64,000 nt of DNA from Pseudomonas muyukensis (GCF_019139535.1 NZ_CP077073.1:1125001-1189000); one strand, 5' to 3'; counted from the stretch's first letter, positions 7,560 to 18,403 are shown. Numbers and translations: made by a program. Notes: generated by a model not told the origin, from the letters alone.

Positions 7560-9455
7560 TCAGCCTTTGCGGGTCAGCAAGGCCGGGCGCTCACCGCGTG
7601 GGCGGGCTGGCAGGTCGTCCAGTTGCTCGGGCGTCGGGTAGCGGTCGAGCTTGGATTCCTTGCGGATGATCACCGGCGCGCTCTGCGATTCGCGCGGGTT
7701 GCGCACGGCAGGCTCCTGGCGGGCCGAGTCGTCACGGCGGTTGCGCCCGGCGTTGTTGTCACGACGGGCGCCGCCATTGCTGCCGCCGCCGTTGCGAGGA
7801 CGCTTGTCGCCGCCCTGGCCCTGGCCTTGACGCTGCTGGCCATTGCCACGGGCTTGCCCCTGGCCTTGGCCGCCGCCACTGCGCTGCCCCTGGCCTTGAG
7901 CCTGGCCGCCGCCACCTGGGCGACGATTGCGGCCCTGGTTCTTGGCGTTCTGGTAGGGGCTGACGTAGTCGGCGCGATTACCGAAGTTGTCGACGTCGTC
8001 GTCGAGGAATTCTTCCGGGTCACGGTCGGCAGGTACCGCCGGCATGGCCTTCTGGCCTTGGGCCGACTGCTGCTGGCGGGGTTTCTTGTCGCGTGGCTTG
8101 CGCTGCTGGCCTTGCTGCTGCTTGTCGCCAGACTTCTCCTTCTCGGCGGGCTTCTCGGCCGCAGGCTTGTTACGGCCTTTGTCCTTGCCCTTGTCCTTGC
8201 GACCCCCGCTGTCCTTGCTGCCTTCGCCACGCGACTGCTGGTTGCGGCCACCGCGGCCGTTGTTTTGCGGGCGCTCGCGGACTTCCGGCTTTTCCGCTTC
8301 GACCTGCGAAGCGTCGAAGCCCATCAGGTCGCCGTCCGGGATCCGCTGCTTGGTGACGCGCTCGATGCTCTTGAGCAGCTTCTCTTCATCCGGGGCGACC
8401 ATCGAGATGGCCTCGCCCGAACGACCGGCGCGGCCGGTACGGCCGATACGGTGGACGTAGTCTTCCTCGACGTTGGGCAGCTCGAAGTTGACCACGTGGG
8501 GCAACTGGTCGATGTCCAGGCCGCGGGCAGCGATATCAGTGGCCACCAGCACGCGCACGGTGTTGGCCTTGAAGTCGGCCAGGGCCTTGGTGCGGGCGTT
8601 CTGGCTCTTGTTGCCGTGGATCGCGGCGGCGCTCAGGCCGTGCTTTTCCAGGTACTCGGCCAGGCGGTTGGCGCCGTGCTTGGTACGGGTGAACACCAGC
8701 ACCTGTTCCCAGGCCCCGAGGGTGATCAAGTGTGCCAGCAGTGCGCGCTTGTGGCTGGCCGGCAGGCGGTAGACCCGCTGCTCGATACGCTCGACGGTGG
8801 TGTTCGGCGGCGTGACCTCGATGCGCTCGGGGTTGTGCAGCAGTTTGTCGGCGAGGTCGGTGATGTCCTTGGAGAAGGTCGCCGAGAACAGCAGGTTCTG
8901 GCGCTTGGCCGGCAGGCGCGCCAGCACTTTCTTGACATCGTGGATGAAGCCCATGTCGAGCATGCGGTCGGCTTCGTCCAGCACCAGGATCTCGACCCGA
9001 GACAAGTCGACGCTGCCCTGGCCGGCCAGGTCGAGCAGGCGGCCCGGGCAGGCGACCAGTACGTCGACGCCCTTGGCCATGGCCTGGACCTGTGGGTTCA
9101 TGCCGACGCCGCCGAAGATGCAGGCGCTGATGAAGTTCAGGTCGCGGGCGTAGATCTTGAAGCTGTCATGCACCTGGGCGGCCAGCTCGCGGGTCGGCGT
9201 CAGCACCAGCACGCGCGGCTGGCGCGGGCCGTGGCGTTGCGACTTGTCGGGGTGGCCGCCCGGGAACAGGCGCTCGAGGATCGGCAGGGCGAAGCCGCCG
9301 GTTTTACCAGTACCTGTCTGGGCGGCGACCATCAGGTCGCGACCTTGCAACACGGCGGGAATCGCCCGCTGTTGCACCGGGGTGGGCTGGGTGTAGCCCG
9401 CAGCCTCGATAGCGCGGACAAGAGCCTCGGAGAGACCGAGGGAAGCAAAGGACAT
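7560..9455 (-). CDS. rhlE: DEAD-box ATP-dependent RNA helicase RhlE
   Basis: The 631-aa protein starts at ATG 9455 ([21 protein letters not shown]), after an AGGATTG site. All helicase motifs are present: AAQTGTGKT (I), PTRELAAQV (Ia), VLDEADRML (II), LFSATFS (III), [14 protein letters not shown] (V) and [11 protein letters not shown] (VI). From about residue 400 the sequence becomes a disordered basic tail rich in Arg, Gly, Gln and Lys, which is usual for RhlE proteins and helps RNA binding and ribosome-assembly or decay functions. It ends convergent with yceI across a REP pair. Confidence 0.95.
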   Translation of the reverse strand: MSFASLGLSEALVRAIEAAGYTQPTPVQQRAIPAVLQGRDLMVAAQTGTGKTGGFALPILERLFPGGHPDKSQRHGPRQPRVLVLTPTRELAAQVHDSFKIYARDLNFISACIFGGVGMNPQVQAMAKGVDVLVACPGRLLDLAGQGSVDLSRVEILVLDEADRMLDMGFIHDVKKVLARLPAKRQNLLFSATFSKDITDLADKLLHNPERIEVTPPNTTVERIEQRVYRLPASHKRALLAHLITLGAWEQVLVFTRTKHGANRLAEYLEKHGLSAAAIHGNKSQNARTKALADFKANTVRVLVATDIAARGLDIDQLPHVVNFELPNVEEDYVHRIGRTGRAGRSGEAISMVAPDEEKLLKSIERVTKQRIPDGDLMGFDASQVEAEKPEVRERPQNNGRGGRNQQSRGEGSKDSGGRKDKGKDKGRNKPAAEKPAEKEKSGDKQQQGQQRKPRDKKPRQQQSAQGQKAMPAVPADRDPEEFLDDDVDNFGNRADYVSPYQNAKNQGRNRRPGGGGQAQGQGQRSGGGQGQGQARGNGQQRQGQGQGGDKRPRNGGGSNGGARRDNNAGRNRRDDSARQEPAVRNPRESQSAPVIIRKESKLDRYPTPEQLDDLPARPRGERPALLTRKG

Positions 9456-9677
9456 GGGCAATCCTGTTCTCGTGGGGGCTGGGCCCGATGGGGTGTTCTG
9501 CCTGGCGCGACGGGCATCGGCGGGATGCGATCGCGTCCGGTCCAGCTGGGCGTTCACTGCGCATCCTGGAGGCGGCGGGCGGGCACCAGGGGTGCGCTGC
9601 TGCGGGTCGAGATGCCGATGGCGAGGCCGAGCGTCCGGGCGTGAGCCGGGCGGGAAGGCTCGAGTATAACAGAGCAA

Positions 9678-10460
9678 TCAGCGTGTGCCGCTTTCCTGCT
9701 GCTCAACGGCGAAAGGAAAATCCTGCTGGCCGAGGTAGCGGGCGCTGATCGCGGCATAGGCAGGCTCCTGCTTGAAGCGTCGCAGTTCATCGGCGAAGGC
9801 CTGGGCCAGGGCTTCGCGCCCTGGCTTGCGGGCCAGCCCCAGGTACTGTGGGTGGCGGCTGATGACCAGCGGCAGCGCTTCGACGTCCTGCTCGATGCCC
9901 AGTTGGCGGCTCAGGTAGTGGCCGAGGCGGCGATCGGTTACCAGCAGGTCGATGCGCCCGAGCATCAGCTTGCCGAAGTTGGCTTCATGGCTGGGGGCCG
10001 ATTCGCGGCGGAACAGCGGCGAGTCGCTGAAGGCGGGGTTATAGGTATAGCCCGGCGAAGTGCCCACGGTCAGCCCGGCCAGGTCTTCCAGGCGGCGCAC
10101 CGGGTGCGGCCGGCTGCGGGCCTGGTACAGGACGAATTCGACCTGCGACATCGGCTCGTCCGGGTAGACCAGGTAGTCGCGGCGCGACTCGACCTGGAAG
10201 ATATCCATCACGCCGTCCGCCAGGCCTTGCTCGACCATGGCCAGGCAGCGCCGCCAGGGCAGGAACTGCCACTGCACCTCGATGCCCAGGCGTCGGAACA
10301 CCTCGTTGGTCACTTCGTAGTCGATGCCCTGGGGCCGGTTGTTGGCCTGGAACAGGTAGGGCGCCCAGTCGTCGCTGACAATGCGCAGGCGTTCCGCCTG
10401 TGCCAGCGGGCTCAGGCAGGCGAGCAGCAACAGCAGGAGGGAAGGCATCAGCAGGCGCAT
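9678..10460 (-). CDS. Periplasmic solute-binding protein, family 3 (orphan)
   Basis: The 260-aa protein begins with a signal peptide (MRLLMPSLLLLLLACLSPLAQA) and continues as a SBP_bac_3 fold: LRIVSDDWAPYLFQANNRPQGIDYEVTNEVFRRLGIEVQWQ is the first lobe, and LAGLTVGTSPGYTYN and KLMLGRIDLLVTDRR belong to the second. Such proteins usually bind amino acids for ABC uptake. No permease or ATPase gene is adjacent, so it may be a stand-alone sensor-like or degenerate receptor. A similar orphan lies at 31890-32627. The N-terminal Cys at residue 15 lies inside the hydrophobic core and is not a convincing lipobox. Confidence 0.88.
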   Translation of the reverse strand: MRLLMPSLLLLLLACLSPLAQAERLRIVSDDWAPYLFQANNRPQGIDYEVTNEVFRRLGIEVQWQFLPWRRCLAMVEQGLADGVMDIFQVESRRDYLVYPDEPMSQVEFVLYQARSRPHPVRRLEDLAGLTVGTSPGYTYNPAFSDSPLFRRESAPSHEANFGKLMLGRIDLLVTDRRLGHYLSRQLGIEQDVEALPLVISRHPQYLGLARKPGREALAQAFADELRRFKQEPAYAAISARYLGQQDFPFAVEQQESGTR

Positions 10461-10524
10461 GGCGCGAGATTACGCTGGCAGCCCAGGCAAGACCAGTGGG
10501 CTTTTGTCGCTGGGTGTTGGCACG

Positions 10525-10557
10525 GGCAAGGCAATGGCCGCAGCCAATGCCTTGCCT
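10525..10557 (-). terminator. Hairpin after metF, probable terminator
   Basis: GGCAAGGCAATGGCC and AGCCAATGCCTTGCC form a 15-bp imperfect stem about 10 bp past the metF stop codon. There is no clear U-run, so intrinsic termination is likely weak. Confidence 0.45.
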
Positions 10558-10564
10558 GCGGCCA

Positions 10565-11410
10565 TCAGCGGGGCAGCTTCAGGTTGTTCCAGATCGCCAG
10601 GCTCGGCTCGGCCTGGTTCAAGGTGTAGAAGTGCAGCCCTGGCGCGCCGCCTTGCAGCAGCTGTTCGCACATGCGGCTGATCACTTCCTCGCCGAAGGCC
10701 TGGATGCTCGCGGTGTCATCGGCATAGGCTTCCAGCTGCTTGCGGATCCAGCGGGGGATTTCGGCGCCGCAGGCGTCGGAGAAGCGGGCTAGCTTGCTGT
10801 AGTTGGTGATCGGCATGATGCCCGGCACCACCGGGATGTCCACGCCCAGCTTGCCCGCGCGCTCGACGAAGTAGAAGTAGCTGTCGGCGTTGAAGAAGTA
10901 CTGGGTGATGGCGCTGTCGGCACCGGCCTTGACCTTGTGTACGAAGTTGGCCAGGTCCGCTTCGAAGTTGCGTGCCTGCGGGTGCATCTCCGGGTAGGCG
11001 GCGACTTCCAGGTGGAAGTGGCTACCCGTCTCCTGGCGAATGAACTCGACCAGGTCGCTGGCGTAGCGCAGCTCGCCGCTGGCCATGCCCATGCCGGACG
11101 GCAGGTCGCCACGCAGGGCGACGATGCGCTTGATGCCGGCGGCCTGGTACTCGGCGAGCAGGGCGCGCAGGTCGTCCTTGCTGTCACCCACGCAGGACAG
11201 GTGCGGGGCGGCCGGGACCTTCACTTCGCTTTCCAGCTGCAGCACGGTGTTCAGCGTGCGGTCGCGGGTCGAACCCCCGGCGCCATAGGTGCAGGAGAAG
11301 AAATCCGGGTTGTAGCTGGCCAGCTGGCGGGCGACGCCCATCAGTTTTTCGTGGCCGGCGTCGGTCTTGGTCGGGAAGAATTCGAAACTGTAGCGGCGTT
11401 CTTGTGACAT
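10565..11410 (-). CDS. metF: 5,10-methylenetetrahydrofolate reductase
   Basis: MetF reduces methylene-THF to methyl-THF with NADH and FAD, feeding methionine synthesis. The 281-aa protein matches the family length: MSQERRYSFEFFPTKTDAGHEKL at the N-terminus, FFSCTYGAGGSTRDRT (FAD and folate contacts), RIVALRGDLP, and AVITQ-like GADSAITQYFFNADSYF. Start taken at ATG 11410 behind GAAGGAA; upstream in-frame sequence lacks family character. It follows ahcY on the same strand across 142 bp containing a strong hairpin. Lying between the riboswitch-controlled ahcY and rhlE, it may be partly read through from the ahcY promoter. Confidence 0.96.
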   Translation of the reverse strand: MSQERRYSFEFFPTKTDAGHEKLMGVARQLASYNPDFFSCTYGAGGSTRDRTLNTVLQLESEVKVPAAPHLSCVGDSKDDLRALLAEYQAAGIKRIVALRGDLPSGMGMASGELRYASDLVEFIRQETGSHFHLEVAAYPEMHPQARNFEADLANFVHKVKAGADSAITQYFFNADSYFYFVERAGKLGVDIPVVPGIMPITNYSKLARFSDACGAEIPRWIRKQLEAYADDTASIQAFGEEVISRMCEQLLQGGAPGLHFYTLNQAEPSLAIWNNLKLPR

Positions 11411-11510
11411 CTCGGGTTCCTTCGGCAGCGCGCCCGGGGGCGGCAGCCTGCAAATAAAAGCCAGGACGGTGGGGGCCGGCCTGGCTCGGACATCGGTTCG
11501 AAACGTTGCC

Positions 11511-11543
11511 TGCCAGTGCCAGGCGTGACGCCGGGCACTGGCA
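11511..11543 (-). terminator. Intercistronic hairpin between ahcY and metF
   Basis: TGCCAGTGCC (11511-11520) and GGCACTGGCA (11534-11543) form a 10-bp stem 10 bp downstream of the ahcY stop. The loop adds a GGCGTCACGCC mini-stem. Without a U-run it is better seen as an attenuator or mRNA-stability hairpin than as a classical terminator. Confidence 0.5.
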
Positions 11544-11552
11544 ACCAGCCGC

Positions 11553-13190
<1,638 letters not shown>

Positions 13191-13257
13191 TCAATGGAGC
13201 GTGACCAAGGGGTCTGCCATCATGAGCGCACGTTAGCCGAGCCGGTCAGGAGTACAG

Positions 13258-13659
13258 ATGAACTTTCACACCCGCAAATGGGTAAAACCCGAAGACCTCA
13301 ACCCCAACGGCACCTTGTTCGGTGGCAGCCTGCTGCGCTGGATCGACGAAGAGGCGGCGATCTACGCCATCGTCCAGCTGGGCAACCAGCGGGTGGTGAC
13401 CAAGTACATCTCGGAGATCAACTTCGTCAGCGCCTCGCGCCAGGGCGACATCATCGAGCTGGGCATCACCGCCACCGAGTTTGGCCGCACCTCGATCACC
13501 CTCAAGTGCGAGGTGCGCAACAAGATCACCCGCAAGGCCATCCTCACGGTCGACAAGATGGTCTTCGTCAACCTCGGCGAGGACGGCTTGCCGGCGGCGC
13601 ACGGGCGTACCGAGATCAAGTACATCCAGGACCAGTTCCCGGACTCTGCGGTGGAATGA
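13258..13659 (+). CDS. Acyl-CoA thioesterase (hot-dog fold)
   Basis: The 133-aa protein has the acyl-CoA hydrolase pattern NPNGTLFGGSLLRWIDEEAAIYA near residues 14-37, where the Asp is catalytic, followed by VTKYISEINFVSASRQGDIIELGI and TSITLKCEVRN. The family cleaves acyl-CoA to free acid and CoA in the cytosol. Start ATG 13258 follows a GGAG site. The gene is divergent from ahcY and followed by a REP pair. Sequence alone does not tell chain-length preference. Confidence 0.92.
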   Translation: MNFHTRKWVKPEDLNPNGTLFGGSLLRWIDEEAAIYAIVQLGNQRVVTKYISEINFVSASRQGDIIELGITATEFGRTSITLKCEVRNKITRKAILTVDKMVFVNLGEDGLPAAHGRTEIKYIQDQFPDSAVE

Positions 13660-13666
13660 CGGTCCC

Positions 13667-13760
13667 GGGGCTGCTGTGCAGCCCTTTCGCGACACAAGGC
13701 CGCTCCTACGTGGGTTGTAGGAGCGGCCTTGTGTCGCGAAAGGGCCGCGCAGCGGCCCCA
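13667..13760. repeat. REP pair after the thioesterase gene
   Basis: GGGGCTGCTGTGCAGCCCTTTCGCGACACAA... and its inverted partner sit either side of a short spacer around GTGGGTTGTAGGAG. It occupies the 3' ends of two convergent genes. Confidence 0.85.
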
Positions 13761-13765
13761 GAGTC

Positions 13766-15001
13766 TCAAGGCTGTGTGCTGACCTTGCGCACCACCTTGC
13801 CGACCGTCAGACCCTGCACCAGGATCGACGACAGCACCACGATGTAGGTGATCGACAGCAGCAGGTCGCGCTCATCGCCCTGTGGCAGCGACAGCGCCAG
13901 GGCCACCGAGACGCCGCCGCGCAGGCCACCCCAGGTCAGCACGCGGATGGTGCCTTGCGGCACACTGCGCCAGCGGCGCAGCAGGACGATCGCCGGGGCC
14001 ACGGTCAGCAGGCGCGAGGCCAGCACCGCCACCGCCAGCACGCCACCGGCCGCCAGGTGCAGCCAGTTGAACGGCAGCAGCAACAGCTCCAGGCCGATCA
14101 GCGCGAACAGCAGGGCGTTGAGCATGTCGTCGATCAGTTCCCAGAAACCGTCCATGTAGCGACGGGTCATGTCGTTCATCGCCAGGTTGCGCCCCAGGTT
14201 GCCGATGATCAGGCCGGCCACCACCATGGCGATCGGTGCCGAGACGTGCAGCTCGTAGCACATCGCCGAGCCGCCGATGACCAGCGCCAGGGTCAGCATC
14301 ACCTCGACCTGGTACTGCTCGACGCTCTTGATCATGCGGTAGGTGGCATAGCCGATCAGGCCGCCGAAGGCGATGCCGCCAATGGCTTCGCGGGCGAACA
14401 GGATGGCGGTGTCGGCCACGCTCGGCGTCTCGCCCAGCTGGATGATGCCCAGCAGCACGGTGAACACCACCACCGCGGTGCCGTCGTTGAACAGCGACTC
14501 GCCGACGATGGTGGTCTTCAGCGGCTTGGAGGCGTTGGCGGTACGCAGGGCGCCGAGCACGGCGATCGGGTCGGTCGGCGAGATCAGTGCACCGAACAGC
14601 AGGCAGTAGATCAGCGGCACCTGCCAGCCGAACAGGGCGAACACCCAGTGCGCCAGGTAGCCGATCACCACGGTGGCGATCAGCACGCCGAGGGTGGCCA
14701 GCAGGCCGATCGGCCAGCGGTAGCTGCGCAAATCGCTGAGGTTGACGTGCAATGCGCCGGCGAACAGCAAGAACGACAGCATCCAGTGCATCAGCAGGTC
14801 GTTGAAGTCGATCTGGTTCATCAGGCCTTCGACGCGTTCTTCCAGGCCAGGGAAGCCGATCAGGCTCAAGCCCTGCAGGATGAGGGAGAACAGCAAGGCG
14901 GTGACCATCACGCCGATGGCCGGCGGCAGGCCGATGAAGCGGTAGTTCACATAAGTGAGCAGGGTGGTGAGGCAGATAAACGCGGCAACTAATTCAAGCA
15001 T
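13766..15001 (-). CDS. CPA1 family Na+/H+ antiporter (NhaP type)
   Basis: Start taken at ATG 15001 (MLELVAAFICLTTLLTYVNYRFIGLPP), giving 411 residues and about 12 membrane helices. Diagnostic elements are LLFGALISPTDPIAVLG in the fourth to fifth helix, with the ion-site Asp pair, ESLFNDGTAVVVFTVLLG (the ND motif) and TWGGLRGGVSVALALSLP near the C-terminus. These proteins exchange cytoplasmic Na+ (or K+) for protons in pH and salt homeostasis. No long cytoplasmic regulatory domain is present, so this is a short NhaP-like form. It converges with the thioesterase gene across a REP pair. Confidence 0.93.
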   Translation of the reverse strand: MLELVAAFICLTTLLTYVNYRFIGLPPAIGVMVTALLFSLILQGLSLIGFPGLEERVEGLMNQIDFNDLLMHWMLSFLLFAGALHVNLSDLRSYRWPIGLLATLGVLIATVVIGYLAHWVFALFGWQVPLIYCLLFGALISPTDPIAVLGALRTANASKPLKTTIVGESLFNDGTAVVVFTVLLGIIQLGETPSVADTAILFAREAIGGIAFGGLIGYATYRMIKSVEQYQVEVMLTLALVIGGSAMCYELHVSAPIAMVVAGLIIGNLGRNLAMNDMTRRYMDGFWELIDDMLNALLFALIGLELLLLPFNWLHLAAGGVLAVAVLASRLLTVAPAIVLLRRWRSVPQGTIRVLTWGGLRGGVSVALALSLPQGDERDLLLSITYIVVLSSILVQGLTVGKVVRKVSTQP

Positions 15002-15312
15002 CCCGAATCCTGTGACAGTGGCTTCCAAGTCGTTACCCGAATGGCTCGGGCAGTTCTTTGATGATCTGGCGAGGGGATCAGGACACAGGATTTGACCAGG
15101 ATTGTTGGAATTGTTCCGGATGTTCACAGTTGAAGGGCGCATTAGGGCGACGAGGTGCATGTCACAACATTTTCAACGCCTGTGAGATCGAGCGCCGCGC
15201 GGGCGGCGCTTGATCTCACAGGCACTGAAACTCTCCCGGCATACACATTCAGGCAACTCGCAACCCAACGCTATATATTCATCCCTCAAAAACGTCACAA
15301 GGACCTTACGGC
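15002..15312. other. 311-bp intergenic region between divergent transporter genes
   Basis: This gap contains the leader and promoter regions of both transporters. Its main visible feature is a 46-base, 21-bp hairpin at 15178-15223. The AT-rich TATATATTCATCCC near 15270-15285 is a plausible -10 area for the exporter gene at 15313. I see no open frame with gene character. Confidence 0.6.
15178..15223. repeat. Long near-perfect hairpin (21-bp stem, 4-base loop)
   Basis: GCCTGTGAGATC then g, AGCGCCGC, loop GCGG, GCGGCGCT, t, GATCTCACAGGC. Every stem position pairs apart from one G-T, which would be a wobble in RNA. It has no U-run and does not match the other REP types in the window. Confidence 0.8.
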
Positions 15313-16146
15313 GTGCTGGCAACTTCCCTGGTACTGGTCGCAGCCCTGCTCCATGCCACCTGGAACACCCTGATCAAATTCAGCGCCGAGCGCCTGCTGG
15401 TGATCGCCAGCATGGACCTGGTGGCGCTGCTGTTCGCCGTGTGCGCCGTGGCCTTCACCGAGTTCCCGCCCGCCCAGATCTGGCCCTGGCTGCTGGCTTC
15501 GGCCCTGGCCGAGCAGTTGTACCGCTTCCTGCTGATCCAGGCCTATCGGGTTGGCGACCTGGGCCTGGTCTATCCGCTGATGCGCGGCCTGTCGCCATTG
15601 GTGGTGCTGGGCCTGACCCTGGCCTTTGCCGGCGAATCGCTGAGCCAGCAGCAGATCATCGGCATCCTGCTGATCCCCTGTGGCATGGCGTGCCTGCTCT
15701 GGCAGGGCGGCGGCGGCGACCGCCTGCCCTGGTCGATGCTGCCGGTGGTGGCGCTGATTGGCCTGTGCATCGGCTGCTACACCTGGTTCGACGGCCAGGC
15801 GGTGCGCCTGTGGGGCAAACCGTGGGATTACCTGGTGTGGCTGAGCCTGCTCAGTTCCTGGCCGTTCCCGCTGCTGGCCGTTGTGGCTCGACGAGGGCCG
15901 TTCATGCTGTTCTGGCGCACTCAATGGCGGCTGGGGCTGGCGGTCGGTTTCTGCGTGCTGTTCAGCTACGCCCTGGTGCTGTGGGCCATGCACCTGGGCT
16001 CGGTGGCCGAGGCGGCGGCCCTGCGTGAGTTGAGCGTGATCCTGGTGGTGCTGCTGGGCATGCGCTACCTCAAAGAACCTTTTGGCGGGCCGAGACTCCT
16101 AGCTTGCGGGCTGGTCCTGGCTGGCATGCTGGTGATGAAGCTCTAA
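15313..16146 (+). CDS. EamA/DMT superfamily membrane transporter
   Basis: The 277-aa protein has ten hydrophobic helices, consistent with the two EamA repeats of the drug/metabolite transporter superfamily. MLATSLVLVAALLHATWNTLIKFSAERL opens repeat one, and YPLMRGLSPLVVLGLTLAFAGESL is a typical helix pair end. GTG start at 15313, preceded by AAGGA. The substrate cannot be inferred. The MAPEG gene follows by 27 bp with its own strong ribosome site, so the two are probably co-transcribed. Confidence 0.9.
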   Translation: MLATSLVLVAALLHATWNTLIKFSAERLLVIASMDLVALLFAVCAVAFTEFPPAQIWPWLLASALAEQLYRFLLIQAYRVGDLGLVYPLMRGLSPLVVLGLTLAFAGESLSQQQIIGILLIPCGMACLLWQGGGGDRLPWSMLPVVALIGLCIGCYTWFDGQAVRLWGKPWDYLVWLSLLSSWPFPLLAVVARRGPFMLFWRTQWRLGLAVGFCVLFSYALVLWAMHLGSVAEAAALRELSVILVVLLGMRYLKEPFGGPRLLACGLVLAGMLVMKL

Positions 16147-16173
16147 CCCATTTTTGAACAAGGAGTCCTGAGC

Positions 16174-16560
16174 ATGACCGTTGCCCTGTGGTGCATCCTG
16201 ATCGCGCTGCTGCTGAACCCGCTGTGTGCCTTGATCGCCAAGGTGAGCAGCGGCCGGTTCCGCCTCAAGGACAATCACGATCCTCGCGCCTTCCTTGATA
16301 CCCTGGCGGGCCTGCCACGGCGTGCCCATGCCGCGCAGCAGAATGGCTACGAGGCATTCCCGGCGTTTGCCGCGGCGGTGCTGGTAGCGGATATCGTCGG
16401 CAATGCCGAGCAGGTGACCCAGGATGTCCTGGGGGTGATGTACATCACCAGCCGCTTGCTCTACATCATCTGCTACCTGGCGGACTGGGCGGCGTTGCGG
16501 TCGCTGGTGTGGTTTGCCGGGGTGGCGCTGATCGTGGCGTTCTTCGTGGTGTCGATCTAG
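16174..16560 (+). CDS. MAPEG family membrane protein
   Basis: The 128-aa protein has four predicted helices with the MAPEG signature region: loop one RFRLKDNHDPRAFLDTLAGLPRRAHAAQQNGYEAFPAFAAAVLVA (asparagine, glutamate and arginine residues of the glutathione site), then YITSRLLYIICYLADWAALRSLVW. MAPEG proteins include microsomal glutathione transferases; bacterial members of this short type are mostly uncharacterised. AAGGAGT precedes the ATG. Twenty-seven bp separate it from the upstream exporter gene. Confidence 0.93.
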   Translation: MTVALWCILIALLLNPLCALIAKVSSGRFRLKDNHDPRAFLDTLAGLPRRAHAAQQNGYEAFPAFAAAVLVADIVGNAEQVTQDVLGVMYITSRLLYIICYLADWAALRSLVWFAGVALIVAFFVVSI

Positions 16561-16579
16561 CCTCGCGCGGGGCTGATTC

Positions 16580-16672
16580 GCCCGTAGGAGCCGGCTTGCC
16601 GGCGAACACCGGCATAGCCGGTGGCATGCACCGAGGCGCGTGGTTCGCCAGCAAGCTGGCTCCTACAGGGTA
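16580..16672. repeat. REP pair, GTAGGAGCCGGCTTGCCGG subtype
   Basis: CGTAGGAGCCGGCTTGCCGGCGAA at the left is matched in reverse by TTCGCCAGCAAGCTGGCTCCTAC at the right. A GCCGGTGGCATGC hairpin lies between. It lies at the convergent ends of the MAPEG gene and mltA. Confidence 0.8.
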
Positions 16673-16685
16673 GGGTTCGGGGGCC

Positions 16686-17837
16686 TCATGGGGCTTTAGG
16701 CACCTCTGGCAATGGCTGGCCCTTGGGCCAGAGCATCCAGATCTGCCCCTGCTGCTTCATGTTTCCCGCCAACTCGCCGGCCTCGGGCCCGGTGCCCCAG
16801 AACAGGTCCGCGCGCACCTCGCCGGTAATCGCGCCGCCGGTGTCCTGGGCGCCGACCGGGCGCACGACCGGTGAGCCGTCAGGCCGTGTGGTCGACAGCC
16901 ACAACAGGCTGCCCAGCGGAATCACCTTGCGGTCGATGGCCACGCTGTAGCCCGCGGTCAGCGGCACGTTCAGCGAGCCGCGCGGGCCTTCGTTGCTGTC
17001 CGGGCGGGTGCTGAAGAACACATAGCTGGGGTTGCTGGCCAGCAGCTCCGGCACGCGTTGCGGGTTGGCCACGGCCCAGGCGTGGATACTGCCCATGGTC
17101 ACCTGCTCCTTGGGCAACTGGCCCTGTTCCACCAACCAGCGCCCGATTGGCCGGTAGGGGTGGCCGTTCTGGTCGGCGTAGCCCAGCCGCAGTTGGCGGC
17201 CATCTTCCAGCTGGACCCGGCCCGAACCCTGGATTTGCAGGAACTGCAGGTCCATCGGGTCGGTCAGCCAGGCCAGTACCGGTGCCTTGGCGCCATCACG
17301 GTTGATCACCTCGGCGGTGTCGTAGGGTTTGAGCACACGACCGTCCAGGCGGCCACGCAGGCGTTTGCCCTTGAGCTCGGGGTACACACTGGCCAGGTCG
17401 ACCACGATCATGTCCTCGGGCACGCCATACACCGGCACCTGCGCCGCCTCGGTACGTGCCAGGCTACCGGGGTAGACCGGTTCGTAGTAGCCGGTGATCA
17501 GGCCGTTGGCGTTGTTCTCGGCCGAACGCAGGCCATACACCTGCAGGTTCTGCTCGAGGAAGGTGCGCACCTGGGCGGCGCTCGCCGTGGCGCTGCCCGC
17601 TGCCTCGCAGGTGGCGGCCCATACTGGGTCGCGCTTGAGCTTTTCGCAGCCGCTGCGCCAGGCGTAGAAGCCGGCCAGCAAGTCGTCGTCGCTGACCGGG
17701 GGCAGGTCGTTCCAGGTGGCCGGTACGTAGGTGGCGATGGCGTGAGGTTGCGGCTTGGCGCTTTCGCCGCCGTTGCAGCCGGCCAGCAGCGCCAAGGCCG
17801 GCAGGGCCCAGGCGAGATGGCGCAATGCAGATTTCAT
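16686..17837 (-). CDS. mltA: Membrane-bound lytic murein transglycosylase A (lipoprotein)
   Basis: MltA cleaves the MurNAc-GlcNAc bond of peptidoglycan, leaving 1,6-anhydroMurNAc ends, from the outer membrane. The 383-aa protein has a signal peptide and lipobox LALLAGC (Cys21), the MltA domain (LITGYYEPVYPGSLARTE, LQIQGSGRVQLEDG) and a C-terminal 3D domain with the catalytic Asp in VGAQDTGGAITGEVRADLFWG. Length is usual for Pseudomonas. It is divergent from the cytochrome c' gene, the starts being 119 bp apart. Confidence 0.96.
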   Translation of the reverse strand: MKSALRHLAWALPALALLAGCNGGESAKPQPHAIATYVPATWNDLPPVSDDDLLAGFYAWRSGCEKLKRDPVWAATCEAAGSATASAAQVRTFLEQNLQVYGLRSAENNANGLITGYYEPVYPGSLARTEAAQVPVYGVPEDMIVVDLASVYPELKGKRLRGRLDGRVLKPYDTAEVINRDGAKAPVLAWLTDPMDLQFLQIQGSGRVQLEDGRQLRLGYADQNGHPYRPIGRWLVEQGQLPKEQVTMGSIHAWAVANPQRVPELLASNPSYVFFSTRPDSNEGPRGSLNVPLTAGYSVAIDRKVIPLGSLLWLSTTRPDGSPVVRPVGAQDTGGAITGEVRADLFWGTGPEAGELAGNMKQQGQIWMLWPKGQPLPEVPKAP

Positions 17838-17956
17838 CGGGTCGGTCCTGTGTGGGGCGAAACATGAATATTCGCCCTTGTTTTCTGTGTGGCTATTGGT
17901 CTTTGCCCGGTGCGCGGCGATACTGGCCGCCCGTTTTCCTGGCCAAAGAGACCGTG

Positions 17957-18403
17957 ATGTACAAGCGATTGACCGTAGTACTGTTCGCCGCCCTTGCCTT
18001 GAGCGCCTGTGACGGCGTCGACCCCAACTCGCCGCTGGGCCAGCGCAAGGCGATCTTCAAGCAGATGCTCAAGACCAGCGAGGACATGGGCGGCATGCTG
18101 CGCGGGCGCCTGCCGTTCGACGGGGCGAAGTTCGCCGACGGGGCGCAACGGCTCGATGGCCTGGCCCATGAGCCCTGGCAGCACTTCCCGCAGGTGCGCG
18201 ACGAGGGTGACAGCAGTGCGCGGGTGGAGGTCTGGGAGCGCCAGGCGCGCTTCCATGACCTGGCCCGGCAGCTGGAGGGCGTCACCGGCGAGCTGGTCGC
18301 GGTGACCCGCAGCCAGCCACTGGACGCCGCGCAGCTCAAGGCACCGATGGACAAGGTCGAGGCGGCGTGCAAGGCCTGTCATAGCGAGTTCCGCAATCAT
18401 TGA
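17957..18403 (+). CDS. Cytochrome c' (class II) lipoprotein
   Basis: Start chosen at ATG 17957 (MYKRLTVVLFAALALSACDG), which gives a signal sequence with lipobox LSAC (Cys18). A four-helix-bundle-like body follows, and a C-terminal haem site CKACH (Cys138, Cys141, His142) ending EFRNH. The C-terminal CXXCH in a protein of about 150 residues is the cytochrome c' hallmark. Family members bind NO or CO or serve as periplasmic electron carriers. The lipid anchor is unusual for the soluble members and places it on a membrane. Confidence 0.88.
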   Translation: MYKRLTVVLFAALALSACDGVDPNSPLGQRKAIFKQMLKTSEDMGGMLRGRLPFDGAKFADGAQRLDGLAHEPWQHFPQVRDEGDSSARVEVWERQARFHDLARQLEGVTGELVAVTRSQPLDAAQLKAPMDKVEAACKACHSEFRNH

